From contig CM042086.1 of NCBI GenBank assembly GCA_023512835.1, forward strand, positions 21,211,029 to 21,275,028: a stretch of DNA of 64,000 nucleotides, in the 5' to 3' direction. The position numbers and the translations under genes were made by a program. This document shows positions 36,423 to 49,484 of this stretch, piece by piece. A model generated the notes under the pieces. That model saw only the letters and a list, made by a program, of their open reading frames with translations. It did not search any database and had not been told where the DNA came from. This DNA is from Taxillus chinensis. Its lineage: Eukaryota; Streptophyta; Magnoliopsida; Santalales; Loranthaceae. How positions within the stretch are numbered: the first letter of the stretch is position 1; each line of letters opens with the position of its first letter.

Positions 36423-36931
36423 TGTAACGACCCATGAGTGGGTGTTAGTCCCACATTGCTTGGTGAGGAGAACAAAGTCCGCCTTATAGGAGGGGACGGA
36501 TACCTCACCTCACGGGGACGCGTTTTGGGCGAGGCCCAAAGACAAAACCGTGCGGAGCGAGCCATGAGGGCGAGGCCCAAGACCGGTTGGCCAAAGCGAA
36601 CAAAATTCTTGTGACGGGTATGGGCCGGGCTATTCTCGGGTGGTATCGAGCCGGACCAGGAGCGGTGTGCCATGGTCCCACCTGGGGACGTGGGCCTCCT
36701 AAGGGGGGTGGATTGTAACGACCCATGAGTGGGTGTTAGTCCCACATTGCTTGGTGAGGAGAACAAAGTCCGCCTTATAGGAGGGGACGGATACCTCACC
36801 TCACGGGGACGCGTTTTGGGCGAGGCCCAAAGACAAAACCGTGCGGAGCGAGCCATGAGGGCGAGGCCCAAGACCGGTTGGCCAAAGTGGACAAAATTCT
36901 TGTGACGGGTATGGGCTGGGCTATTCTCGGG
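36423..36931 (+). mobile_element. TRIM: miniature LTR retrotransposon, 509 bp
   Basis: Two 218-bp direct repeats (36423-36640 and 36714-36931), both starting TGTAACGACCC, flank only 73 bp. The 73 bp start with a tRNA-iMet-type primer site (TGGTATCGAGCC, 36641-36652) and end in a purine tract (AAGGGGGGTGGAT). This is the TRIM layout. The repeats differ at only a few bases. The repeat ends in TCTCGGG, not CA, and no target duplication was found. Confidence 0.8.
36641..36652 (+). other. TRIM primer binding site lacking one A
   Basis: TGGTATCGAGCC against the expected TGGTATCAGAGCC. It is the same missing base as in the element at 1052-9754. Confidence 0.75.
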
Positions 36932-38374
36932 AAAACACAACATAGAGGGAGGGGTGAGCAACCACGGCTCGATGGGGATCATATCTCCCAACCCATCCCA
37001 TGCTCCTAGCGTCTACATGAGTGTGTACGGGTGCGGTGTAGTGACAATAAAATGTAAACAAGTTGTATTCCACATTCACATGGCACACACATATCCACGA
37101 CCATACGAGCTTAGCCATATAAGCTAACATATCCACAACCACTAAGGCTTAGCCACACGGGCTAACATATCCACAACCTCTCGGGCTTAGCCACACGGCT
37201 AACATATCCACGGCCATATAGGCTTAGCCACACGGCTAACATATCCACGGCCTCCAGGCTAGCCACACAAGCTAACAGTTCCAGTCCCGGGCTTCCACGA
37301 CCACCGGGTTCCACAAGCACAAGATACAAGGTCACACAGGCATTAAACCAAACACTTAGTTCGCACGACCCATCGGCATAAAATCAAACACTTGACATGC
37401 GAGTCTCACGGGTATTTTACCAAACACTTAACATGCATACATTCACAACACAAACCCAACCACACAGGCATATTATCAAACACATACTAGGCATATTCAC
37501 ATAGACATATCCACACAGGCATTTTATCGAACACTTAATACGCACTCACCATCCAACACCAAATACAAGAAAACTGTCATTGAAGGCCAACATTCATATA
37601 GGAGGTCACACCTATATGAATTTACATATAAATAGTATAACAATAACAACGAAGCTCTATAAATCCTCTACACAGGGCCTAACCCCAACAGATCAGGTGA
37701 GACCAACCTCTACCTTAAAGCGATCTTCCTTGCTCTCGCGCTAAACGCCGTCCTCCCCACGCAAGATGCTCCGGCGACGAACCAAAGAACTCCCCTTCCC
37801 TCTCTCTCTCTAGCTCTCTCTCGACGGCCGCAAAGAAATTTAAAAGAACCGTAAACCTAAAACAGAGGGCTTCTCCTCCTTATATAGACAACACAACATC
37901 AAAACGACGTAGTTTTGATTAAGTGAATCCCAAGATCAAAATGACGTAGTTTTGATTGAACAAGCTATGACCTTCCCACATCCATACACACCAAAATATT
38001 CACAATTCCAACATGGTCCTTTGGGAAAAGATGATTAGAATGACAAAACCAAGGTAACCATGCAAAAACATGCCGGCACGCAATTTGCACGTGAATTCCC
38101 CAATTCACGTGCAACTCCAAATGCGCTCAAGCTTCACCCCTAGCCTCCTTGCATCATGTAGAAGACAACCACACTTGCACGTGAATTGGACCCATTTCAC
38201 GTGCACCTCACATACACGTCTGTTTGGCCTGAAACTTCGTGGTAGATAGAGAACATCATTCTAAGCATCTTTCCTTTTGCACGTGAATTCATTGGAGTCC
38301 ATTCACTAGGTCAAAATCTAGAAAAACTCTACTCAGAAGGCAAAACTGACTAACTCAAGGTACGGGTCCTTACA
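36932..38374 (-). repeat. Truncated LTR related to 1052-3090
   Basis: From AAAACACAACATAGAGG the order of motifs follows the 2-kb LTR: the GGGGTGAGCAACCACGGCTC block, repeated CACAGGCAT phrases, a GAAGGCCAACATTCATATAGG block, TATA box, paired AAAACGACGTAGTTTT palindromes, and an end at CCTTACA. The first ~300 bases are missing exactly where the TRIM repeat ends. The CCGGG minisatellite is down to one unit (37280-37315). In its place is a ~40-bp array of GGCTTAGCCACACGG / CTAACATATCCAC phrases (37110-37270). Confidence 0.75.
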
Positions 38375-41110
38375 GGAGGGGGCAAATCCATTGCGTATTT
38401 TTTTTAATATATTTATCTTTTTTTCAAAGAAAAAACACTCGCGACAACGGTTAAAAAATCATACTTCCCATTGTACTTTCCTTTTATATTTTTTGTTTTA
38501 AAACTTTTTAAAATCATACTTCAGCTACATTGTAATTATAAAAAAAGTTAGGGAAAATAACAACAGAGAAATTTCAAAGCTTCATCTATTTTTTTTCTAT
38601 TATACTATATATTATATTTAAATATATTTATTTTTAAAACAATACATTTCAACACTATTCTCTCTATTTATAGTCTATTTAATATATATATTCATTCAAA
38701 CATTAATGAAATGTAAAGAGATTTAAAAATGGTTGATATGAATGGCGAGAAATAATTTTTTTATGAATATAAAAAAATGAATAGTGAACAGTATATGTCT
38801 TCATGAATGGAAAGGTAATGTAGCATATTGTATTGAAGAAAATAGATGAGATGACACAACACACACCCAGTCTTGCTTATATAATATACTTGAGATTATG
38901 AACAAAATCGTAATTTAAGATAAATAAATAATAATATAATAAAAATAAATACGGAATTTTACATATACATAATAAATTATGAATATGTGAACCGTGTATA
39001 TTTTTAATTTAGGGTATTGAATTTGTATCTAATAGTCTAAATTTAATTTTTACTTTATTGACCGTAAATGCATAACGCAAACTTCTTAAATTTAAATTCT
39101 CATGAATTAACACATTTACAATATATCGTAACCTTTATATATATGTAGCCGTGATGTGTACATACACCAATTGTGCATGTGGCTTGGTTTTTTAAAACGC
39201 GGTTCCACATGCGTAGTTGATATGCAATTCAATTAACCCTTAAATCAAAGATAATGAGATTGATATGTGCATAATATTTATAAATTTGAGTTTATTTATA
39301 ACTTATTCAAGAATGATGATTTATATAATTATTAGGCTGTAAGTCTCCGGTCGGCAACTTGGTAGAACCACAATAAATAGATAAATATAAAGCCAGTTCA
39401 CCCCGCCACCGACGTTTGCTGGCTCCCCGCATGACAGGTCTGCTTGCTTGCGGGGACAGCAGTGATTGATACACCAAAATCTAAAACCACGTACGGTGTT
39501 CGATGGTGACGATCCTCCTTCATATCGCAGTGGCGGATCTAACATATTTATATAATGGTTGAAAAAAAAAAACTATAAAACACACATAATTCATATGAGT
39601 TATATAATTATATGTTGAGTTTATATATATATATATATATATTACGAATATACGGTGAGCCCAATTCTAATATGAATATCTCTTTCATTATAAATAATAA
39701 ATAAATCATTGATCCACCTAATATTTACTTTAAATCTTGATTTATGTAATAACTACACAAACAGTTTGAATAAATATTTATATTGAAAACTTTAACAAAT
39801 CATCAATATATACAAACTACATACTAAAATATATTTAATTTTTGATGCTTTACCCCAAAAAGGACATTTCAAAAATAGGTTTCTTTTTTCTCTGAAGAAT
39901 TTTATTTATAGCTTCGTCGTTGAATTTTAGTATTTATGTTCAACTATAATCTAAATTTCTTTCATGCACTAATTATAATATTCATTTTTAATTTTCGACT
40001 GATTCAAAAATAATAATTATATGTAACCCCATCATGGCAAATTGGCAATATATTTAAAAGTTGAGATCAACTAGTTCGTGTGGTGCGTTCCTTGGTATTT
40101 CTTTCAATTAAAATTAATTATTTTTTAATAGTAATATTAATTATATAGGTGATTCACATAGGAATATTTTTATTATCATATTATTATTTTTAAAAACTTT
40201 TTATTCATATTAATCTACCTGAATTTTTATCTGCAAATAGATATTTTTTATTTTTAATGACTTAATATTAGATCCATTAGCACGTTTTATAAAATAAAAA
40301 GAATACTAAAAGAGACGGTAGAAAACTAATAAATCTGGACTTGAGGTATTAAATTAATGGTATCAAAGTTTTGAAATGATAATTGGATTCAGAGAGATAT
40401 AAAATTTGTTGCAAAATTTCATATTTTATGTTTAAAGAAATAGTAATAACAGTCATTACGACTATCTACCTATCTAATTTAAATAATAATTTATTTTCAT
40501 TTAATTTATAATATTTTTTGAAATTAACCATTTCTAAAGAAAAAGTGATTGAATACATACATTCTTATCATAACTAAAATTTATTAAATTTATCAGGTGA
40601 AATTCAAAAGAACTTTCAACAGTTTCAAAAAAATAAAATAAAATAACTGGTTTTTCTAATTCTTTTTCTTTTTTCGGATGCAATTGCATCCGGTGCGATA
40701 AATGTGGATCACTTGTATATGGCACACACACCCGACGTTTGTTCACGTGACACAATGAGAATAACCCACGTGACCTGGACACAGGCACCAGCACATAGAG
40801 GCTCGCGCGCCCCACATCGTTTTTTACTCTTTGATCCCTAAATTTGTTTTGAGTGCAATTAAATTTATAGAGTTTTTGGGGTGAATTAACCCGGAGTGTT
40901 ATTTTTTGTTTTTTTACAATAAAACTATTTATTTAAATGAACCAAATAACTTAAATAGTTTATTAAAAAATTGAAGGATATATATATATTCCTTAGAATA
41001 AATAGCTGAAAGACTTAATTGTCTAACAACAACATGCACTTAGCCCGATTTCATATTACATTAACTTAATAAACTCAAGTCTGAGTCCACAACCAACAAC
41101 ACAACAAATA
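38375..41110. other. AT-rich intergenic region
   Basis: No gene was seen. It contains a TA microsatellite near 39625-39643, a GC-richer island at 39340-39540 with no credible frame, and an 18-bp palindrome followed by two ACGTG motifs at 40675-40770. Confidence 0.55.
40675..40692. promoter_or_regulatory. Perfect 18-bp palindrome near ACGTG motifs
   Basis: CGGATGCAATTGCATCCG is exactly self-complementary. CACGTGAC occurs 50-80 bases further on, twice (TTCACGTGACAC, CCCACGTGACC), like plant G-box or ABRE cores. No gene follows within several kilobases, so a function is not supported. Confidence 0.4.
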
Positions 41111-42751
41111 GTCATTTGATTTTGCATTAGGCTCTACTCAAAAATTCAAAAAATATATATAAGTTATTGAAAACCGTTGGGTTGGGGAGAATTGGTAAGA
41201 AATAGCTAATGAAAAATCAATTTCTAATTAATACTTTGATTTTATATTAGGCTTAGCTTTTTTGGTCTCATTTGATTTTGTTGGGAGTTTCTCCCTACAA
41301 GTTTCATTTTTCTTTTTCTTTCCAAAATTATGATGAAGGACACATTTGATTTATTTGTTTCATTTACATTGTAGAATGAAATCAACAATTCTTACAAAAG
41401 TGAGACAGTAAAAATAACATTTTATTTTAAGAAAACATTCTTATGCTCCCTCTTGTGTCTATATATGCTCATCCTTATTACAATCATATCTTTTACATCA
41501 ATATATTTACTAATACTTTAGAGACTACATGTGCATGAGATAAAATAAAATTAATGAATTTAATCTTTTACATGTACATATAATTTTAGGACTTTTTAAA
41601 ATTATGTCATCATGTTTTTTATAAAGATTTCTACTGCACCCACCTATACTATACTAGTGATTAAATCAAACATTTCACATTTTATCGTAAGGTTTATACG
41701 TCCAACCATCCGAATAAGCCATGTAGATGTGTTTTGCTACGAATAACACCTTACATGAACAACTCAAAATCCAAATAACTCTTGATCTAAATGAGTTTTA
41801 ATATAAATGAATCGTGATATACTTAGCTTGATTCCATATCAATGCAAGCCTACATAAACTTTGTAGGCATAATAAATAGTCATTTGATTTTACATTAGGC
41901 TCCATTCAAAATATTTTTAAAAAAACTATTGAAAACCGTTATATTGGGTAGAATTGGTAAGAAATAGTTAATAACAAATTAATTTCTGATTAATACTTTG
42001 ATTTTGTATTAAGCTTGGTTTCTTTTGGCACGTTTGAATTTGTTTTAAGTTCCTTGTTTCCTACTTCCGTTTTTAATTTTTATTTTTCTTTCCAAAATTA
42101 GGATGAAGAGCACATTTGATTTATTTCTTTCATTATCAAACATTTTAGAACTAAAACAATTATCCTTGCAAAAGTGAGATTGTAAAAATAAACATTCTTA
42201 CACTCCCTCCTGGATCCATGTTAATCCTCATCACTGTTGGACCCCATTTTATCCGAGTTGGACATACATATTCATTTTCAACTTTATATTATTTCATATC
42301 TGTCATTCACTTTTTATAGATAAAAAAAGAGACATGATCGTTAATTTAAAGGGTGTGACGTTAATTATTTATAAAAAATAAAAAATAATAAAACAACAAC
42401 AAAAAAACATAAAACCAAATTTTAAAAAAAAAAAACAATTTTAGCGTCTACATTTTTTATTTTTCAAACATTTTCTCGCACCAAAAATAAAACCGTCTCA
42501 ATGATCATTCGCGGCCGACATAAGTTTCCCAAAAAAAAAAAGAATAGTACTCAGGGTATTGTTCATGTCACTATTCATGAATAGTACCCGAGGTTACTGT
42601 TGCATGAACAGTACCCGCACCCCCTTTAATAATAATAAAAATAAAAATAATAAAAATGGAAGTCCCACATTGAAAGTTTTGCAAAAACTTCCTCCCCATG
42701 ACTCCTATATAAAGGGTCCTCTCCCCCTTCTACAAACACACCAATACCATC

Positions 42752-45211
42752 TGTTGTACCCCATTTTGACCAGGTTAGATCGCAACCGTACTTGGCAAAT
42801 GACCACTAAGTGATAGAGGATGACATTCGGAGAATAACGCACTTGACCACACTTGATTCCGAGGAGAAATGAAATGATACCAAGTTGAATTGGACAATCG
42901 GTGGGCAGCCCGCCATTTTATTAATAACTTCCCCGATACTTGTCGTAATCCAACAAAGTCAATTGAATTGATTAGATAACACCTTTATCTATCATTTCCA
43001 ATTGGTTTGAGAATATTCCGGGTTGTATTCAATTAGTTATGATTTTTCAAAGTTGGCAACCAAACCTTGTGCAAATTTGGGGGAGACAGCTAGTGCGCAG
43101 CGCACTATTTTGCCAATAACTTTCTCAATACTCATTGGATCTGAACAAAGTCAATTGCATTAGTTAGATAACATCTTTATCTATCATCTCCAATTGGTTT
43201 GAAGGTAATCTGAGTTCTATGCAATTAACTATGAATTTTTGAATCGGACGGGCAGAATGCTCACTTTATCATATACCTCTGTGCGGTATTTCCCACTTTT
43301 CTCCTAAATGGATGATCCTTTTGGAGTGATTCCAATTTCAGGAGATAGATAACAGAATTTCGAGCAAAACAAGACCAATTTGGCCCTAATCCGAGCTCTG
43401 TGGAGAAAGTTATGGATTTTTGAAGTTGCCCCAGAAATCTGCCAATTTTCCACGAATTTTGGTTCTTCATATGCATGTTTGTCCCACATTGCCAATTTTG
43501 CTTCTCCTTCGCCCAGGATATATACAAAGGCACTCTCCTTACACAGCAAGTGATAACAAGAGAGGCCTAAGGAAGCCCAAGTAGAGGTGCCACGTGGCGA
43601 AACCCTCTTTTTAAGCGTGGAAATTGAGGAGTCTCCAAATATTACATTCAAATGTCTTGGAACTCCATTTTTGAGCATAGGGACGGAAGACCTCTGTAAT
43701 TAAATGTCATTTTCCTCGGGACATCACAGTTGACCCTGGGGATTGCATAACCATTAATTCCCAACGGCTCCAATACATCCGGAAATGCATTCCGCCCTTA
43801 CCCACCAAAGCGTCCAGGTACAACAGAGGATTAAATAATCTCAAATGATTTATTTATTTTCAGGCACTGGGACTCCTTTTTCAAAGCACGGGAACTGTGA
43901 ATTATTGTAAATCGTTGGGAACCGAGAATTCCATTTCCGAAGTCATTAATTCATTGGAACGATGTAGTTGACTCATGGGGACTGTAAGGCATCCAATAAA
44001 TGCCGAGGCACGGGCTGTCTCCCCTGGGATTCCTATAAATAGACTGCCCCAAGAGGCAAGGAAAGGGCATCGATTATCAAGTATCAGAGGAGGTTATTCT
44101 GAGAGAGAGCTTTCTGACAAAATTTCCGAGAGATAAAAACCAGAGGGAGAGAGAGAGTATCCTGGGAATCACAAAGAGAGATATACTCATTTTCTAAGGG
44201 AAAAAGCACCCAGAATCACTGTTCGTCTTTATGGGGAGGAGCTGACACTGGAAAAATTCTTTTTCTAACCTTTGTGCTTTCAGGAAACGCTTTGAAGGCA
44301 TTACTCGAAGGAAAAAGGGGCTCCCACCGCATCATTTTCTTTCCTCCAGGTTCTCTACTTCTATTTATTTTATTTTATTTTATTTTTTTTTCTCTCATTT
44401 GTTTTCAAACATAAAACCCAAAAACTGCTCTTTTTTTCCTTTTTTCTATCTCTCTAAAGTAGAAAAACGAAAATATAAAAAACAAACATCTTGCATCTCT
44501 TTTTTTTTCTTCCTTTATTATTTTCAAAAAAAATAATAAAATGTAAAAAAAACAAAACTTAAATCTTTTCTAGAAAATTTAAATAAGGCCTGGGCGGTCA
44601 TGAGGGTTGAGCCCTAGATGCTCACATCCTAGTCGCTGGGCCAATATCAATTGTGGCGATATTTTCTTATTTGAATTCAAATTGCTTTTGTTTTCTTTTC
44701 TAAAAAAGGAAAATTACTTTTGTTTTCTTATAAAAATACAATCCTTCACACATGGGCCTAGATCCCACATTCTTTTTCTAAAATTAGAATGTCCCTTTTT
44801 ATTTACTTTATTAAAATCTTTTTCTTTGTTGTTTTAAGGCCTAGATCCTAAAATCTTTCTTTTTCTTAAAATTAAAAATACAAAAACTCTTTTTTTAGAA
44901 TAAATAATAAAGCAAGCAAACACCCATAGATCAAGACTAGGTACCAATTGTGGGCGTTGTGGGGGTGCAAGAATTTTTCTTCCTTCCCCACACGTAACCG
45001 ACTCCCGAACCTAATTCTCTGGAACTGTAGACCTTTCTTTTTCTAGGTGCCCAATCACACCTTTAATTTGTTTGGTGGCAACTCTGTGTTTTTCTTTTCT
45101 TTAATGGTTTGTGCGAGCCTTGTGCAGGATGACTCTAGGATCAATGGAATGAACTAGCATGGAGTCCTTTCACAAAAGCCAAGACGAGCCCGGTCAAAAA
45201 CGGTGATGACA
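42752..45211 (+). repeat. 5' LTR of Ogre element (2460 bp)
   Basis: Near-identical to the 3' LTR except that about 992 bp containing a tandem array are absent, at about 43597. The TATA box TATAAATAG is at 44034-44042, preceded by a gypsy-type U3, so R probably begins near 44070. Confidence 0.92.
44034..44042 (+). promoter_or_regulatory. TATA box of Ogre 5' LTR
   Basis: TATAAATAG in a GC-richer context (GGGATTCC before it), followed by a GA-rich leader. The same box is present in the 3' LTR near 58639. Confidence 0.6.
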
Positions 45212-45212
45212 A

Positions 45213-45230
45213 TGGCGACTCTGCTGGGAC
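45213..45230 (+). other. Ogre primer binding site
   Basis: TGGCGACTCTGCTGGGAC starts two bases after the LTR end. It matches, with small differences, the complement of a plant tRNA-Arg 3' end. Confidence 0.7.
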
Positions 45231-45817
45231 CGTGTGAGAGTCTAGCCATGGTCTCAATTTTTGGAATGTTTGCTTGCTTGTTTCTTTTCTGTTTATTTTC
45301 TTTTATTCTATAATTGTTTTAACTATGCATACATGCTTCTCTCTCTTTCTCTAACTCTATACCCGGGTTTTCTCTAACACACCGGGATTAGAAGAGGCTA
45401 GTAAAGGTTTGCCCACGTGGACTTGGTTGTGCTTGTCTACGTGGAATACCCGAAATGTCTCACTCAGGAGGGGGTCCTTTCTTGTTAATGCCCCAAGAGG
45501 TACAAGAAGGACCCCCTCCGTTAATGCCCTTTGGGGTACGGGGGCTCCCTCTTAGTTCTTGTTAATGCCCTCGTGGTACAAGGCTAAGTAGGGAATGCTT
45601 GGGAACCAATGAATAAGATAGATAGATTTAGAAGCCCATCAAGGGCATGACCTTCATGTGTTTGAGCCTTGTTATGACATTTGTGTACTTGCCTTGCTTG
45701 AACTTCGTAGATTTTGTCCATGTACTAACCCCTTGTATATATTATCAATTATTGTCTACTAACCCTTCATTCTCATTCATTGCATATCATAGCATTGCAC
45801 ACATTCATTTAGGAAAC

Positions 45818-47344
45818 ATGGCAAGCTTTGATCGTCTTCTAACTGACAAGGTGGACAAAGAAAACATTCAAGAGGTCGCTCTCGCATCAAGGATAATCCA
45901 AAGGGACTTGGGAAATTTTTCTCAAGAGGAGCCACAAAAGGTCCGAGACATACACATTAAGCTCCCAAAGAATCATGCTCCTGAACTCACATCTATATGG
46001 AGGAGGTGGTCTTCAAGGAGTCAAGCCGTATACATCAAGCACTTTGGGGATAAGTTACATCTAACTCAACTACCAATAGATGAGAACATGATCATTGCAG
46101 CAGTGAACTTCTGGGATCCAAGGCGAAGGTGCTTCTGTTTTAATGGCGTGGATTTGGTCCCAACTATTGAAGAATACAAAAGGCTTCTTGATCAAGAAGT
46201 TGATCAAAAGAAGGCAATCTTCAACTATGATCCTCGAAAATCATGTCGGCGTACTTTAGCTTGTCTCCTAGATATACAAGCTAAAGAAGTTCCTCCAATC
46301 ATTCAAAATGATGGGAAGCATGAAGTTGTTCCATGGGAGTTCTTCAAGAGGATGATGCAACATTCAACTCAAGAGGAGACCCATATACTTTTCACTTTGT
46401 CGTCTATAGTCTGCTCATTTTCCCTCGAAATCCAAACTTCATTGACGGGGAAGTCCTGGAACTTGTCCTGCAATTGATAAAGGGAAATGATCCTGTTCCT
46501 GCCATCTTAGCTGAAACCATTAGGTCCTTATCCTACATCCGAGTAAGAGGCCGAGGACAATTCGGAGGTTGTCTTCCTCTCCTATGCACATGGTTGAAGA
46601 GTCACTTCCCATGCATCTTTCCACGCTTCAAGGAAGTGTATGCGCTACCCTTCTGACCTTGATAGATATTCTAAACAAGTGGGTGGCGGCTACCCAATGA
46701 CAAGGAAGGTTGGATGCACAAGTTCCATACACTAGGAGATGAGGATATCATTTGGAGGGCCCCCTGGATGCATAGATTAAGCATGCTATATAGCCGCGGC
46801 AGCTATAATTGGGTCCCACTAATTGGCCCTTGGGGAAGCACCGCATACGCACCATTACAAGGTGGGAAGACAACTTGAGGGGCGTCAAATCGTCCCGGTC
46901 TTACATGGAATGGAATCCTGTGATAGAGAATATGGAGCTCCTGGGCAAAGCGGGCAATCTTTGAGATGCACGAGCTTGGGCCACCCCTCGACGAATCAAG
47001 GCCAACCTACATGCTACTCCCCGTCTTATCGAATACAAGGCATGGAAAGAGAAGTTATTCCCTCTCCCCAACACAAAGCGAGGACACTGCAGTAAGAGGT
47101 GGCCTCTAATGAAGAACCTGTGGTTGTCCTAGATACAACTACATCCTTGTTACAAGAGAACGCCGTTTCTGACAAACGGTGCAAGAACAAGGGGAAGCTA
47201 TACGAAAGATGGTGGAGCAGGTTGGAAGCAGCTAAGATGCAGAAGAGTCATGCAAGGAAGCGATCATTGGCAAGGGGGATGGTCATCAACAGGCTTGAAC
47301 AGGAGAATGAGAGACTAAGGAACCTCCGAAGAAGACGATGCTAG
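45818..47344 (+). pseudogene. Ogre extra ORF1 (DUF7745-like), broken
   Basis: The ATG at 45818 gives MASFDRLLTDKV. The segment with AVNFWDPRRRCFCFNGVDLVPTIEEY-type sequence, then LFPRNPNFIDG, AILAETIRSL and YAPLQVGRQLEG-type phrases, is the DUF7745 or plant-mobile-domain-like protein found upstream of gag in Ogre elements. Its role is not known. It ends in a basic coiled-coil-like stretch (ARKRSLARGMVINRLEQENE). Frame changes lie near 46370 and 46660-46820, and an in-frame TAA is at 47093-47095. Confidence 0.75.
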
Positions 47345-47704
47345 GAGATAATCAAAGCTTGTCCTAGAACATGTAGTTTTAAGGATTTCATGTCATTTTT
47401 CTTGTTTTAAATTCAGTTTGACATCTGTACCCTTTGAAGTTAAGTCGGCTTCCAACTTAATAAAGTTTGTGTCTTTGCATTTCATGCATATCATGCACTC
47501 ATACTTAAAAAGTGAGAACCAAAATAAACTTTTCGATTCGCCAGGTTTGCTAGAGGATTTTCGGCGGAATTGGGCACTCATACAACTTAAGGTCTTCCAG
47601 CCACCGGTCATCTCCTCCAATGGCGAACATACCGAGGATAGACTTACTGGTCTTGAGCAGGCTCAAGAAGAAATCGGGGGAAGCATGCTCCAAGTGCAGC
47701 CCAG
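47345..47704 (+). other. Non-coding spacer between Ogre ORF1 and gag
   Basis: A T-rich stretch containing TTTTAAATTCAG, AATAAAG and GCATTTCATGCATATCATGCA. It looks intron-like, but no donor and acceptor pair could be fixed. Confidence 0.35.
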
Positions 47705-49484
47705 TTGAAGACTATGATGGACATGCTAGCCAAGCCGACTTCGGAGAGAGAAGCTAGCCCAACTGCGGGGCCATTAATCAGGAGCAAGAGCAAGCTCCAC
47801 ATGCTTCACGAGCCTATGCTCCAAAGAAACATGGTTCCTGGGGCATCACATCAAGTCCCACCTACACCACCTGCTATGGGGGCGGCAACCCCAAATATCA
47901 TGGAGGCCGTGGAATCCCTCACTCAACCATCCGATTGGAAATCCATCGAGGCCCGACTAAAAGCCGTGGAGGGGGTGAAAACATATGGAGGGACCGATCC
48001 TCATGATTTATGCTTGGTGCCAGGCATAGTACTTCCTTCCAAGTTCAAGATGCCTGATTTTGAAAAGTTCAATGGTACTCAGTGTCCTAGAACACATGTG
48101 ACCATGTCTTGCCGCAAGATGGCGGCCCATGCGGATAATGGAAAACTCTTAATGCATTGCTTCCAGGAGAGCCTAACCGGCGGTCCACTGCGATGGTACA
48201 TCCAACTTGAAGGTAGCCGTATCGGAACATGGAATGAGCTTGCCACGACATTCTTAGCTCAATACAAGCATGTCACCGACCGGCGTTAGATCGGCTGGCC
48301 CTACGATCATTTGAAAAAGGAAGTAATGAAAGCTTCAAAGTTTATGCCCGACGATGGAGAGAGGCAAGAATGGATGTTCAGCCTCCACTCACCGAAAGAG
48401 AACTCACTACCCTCTTCATCAACACCATGAAGGGGGTTTACTACAAAAAACTAATTGGGAATGTTTCAAGTAGCTCACGGATCTGGTCGCCTCAGGAGAA
48501 CGAATCGAAGGTGGCATAAGGGAAGGAAAACTCGGGGGAAGCAAGTATGAAGCTTCTAGAAAGCCCTCTTCCTCCAATCGAAAGAAAGAAGGAGAATCCC
48601 AGAAGATGGCAACCCAAGGTCGACTATAACAGCCGGGTCACAACAACCCCAACAATCAACTACACCTGGGTGTTATGGAGGAACTTCGACAGTGTCCTAC
48701 ATTGCTCAAGCCCCGAACCCACAATATCGGCCTCAGGCGGGAACTTTTACTCAACTAACCAATCACGATCCGAGCAATCAAAACAACCATGGCGAAGCAA
48801 AAAACAAGAAAGGAGAAATTCGATCCAATTCCTATCACATACACGGAGGCGTACACCGGACTATTGGCGGCAGGACTTGTCAGTCCAGGTGCCCCTAAAA
48901 AAGTTAAGCCCTCCATATCCTGATTGGTACAAAGCCGATACCAGTTAGCATACCATGGAGGTGGAATTGGACATGACACGAAGGTTGTTTTGCCCTAAAA
49001 AGGAAGATACAACATTTAAGAGATCTTTGGATGGTTGGACTTCTCTAAAATGACTGGCACTCCCAATGTGGGTACCAACCCTCTTCCGAACACTCAGGCA
49101 ATGTTGCCCATGTAATAACCGAATATGGAAATTCTCCTAGACAGGATTCCACAATCAAGACGGACAAGTATCAATTATTCATGACCCTACACAAGAATGG
49201 ATTCATAGTGACCAAGGATGTGACCGATGCTAATAGGGGCAACAACCTGGAGGAAGCGATGCCCCTATCACAAGACAACTTATGGACACGACTTAGAGGA
49301 ATGTGAAGAATTTCAAGAAGCGGTCCAAGAATTGCTAAACTCTAAGAGACTAGAAATTTCAAAGCCGGAGGTATATCGTGAGGTCCGTATGACCTCCACC
49401 GATAGGTCACAGGTGGCACCCAAGCCTGGGGCACCGAAACCCCTAATTATCCAAGACACGGAGAAGCCGAAGGTGACTCATTGA
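47705..49484 (+). pseudogene. Ogre gag, broken
   Basis: The gag core reads from CLVPGIVLPSKFKMPDFEKF through CRKMAAHADNGKLL, CFQESLTGGPLRWY and WNELATTFLAQYK, then hits a stop at 48287. Gag-like sequence continues in another frame (FEKGSNESFKVYARRWREAR, LTERELTTLFINTMKG). The first break lies at a CCGGCG where CCGGGCG would keep the frame; the second is near 48477. A His/Cys-containing segment (CPYHKTTYGHDLEECEEF) near 49270 closes the region. Confidence 0.75.

Noticed and set aside
36323..36991. 222-codon minus-strand frame over the TRIM
   Set aside because: It contains the same protein phrase twice because it reads through both TRIM repeats antisense.
42559..42813. 84-codon frame ending in KVLQKLPPHDSYIKG-type sequence
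   Set aside because: It crosses the LTR promoter and the Ogre insertion junction at 42752, so it is not a natural unit.
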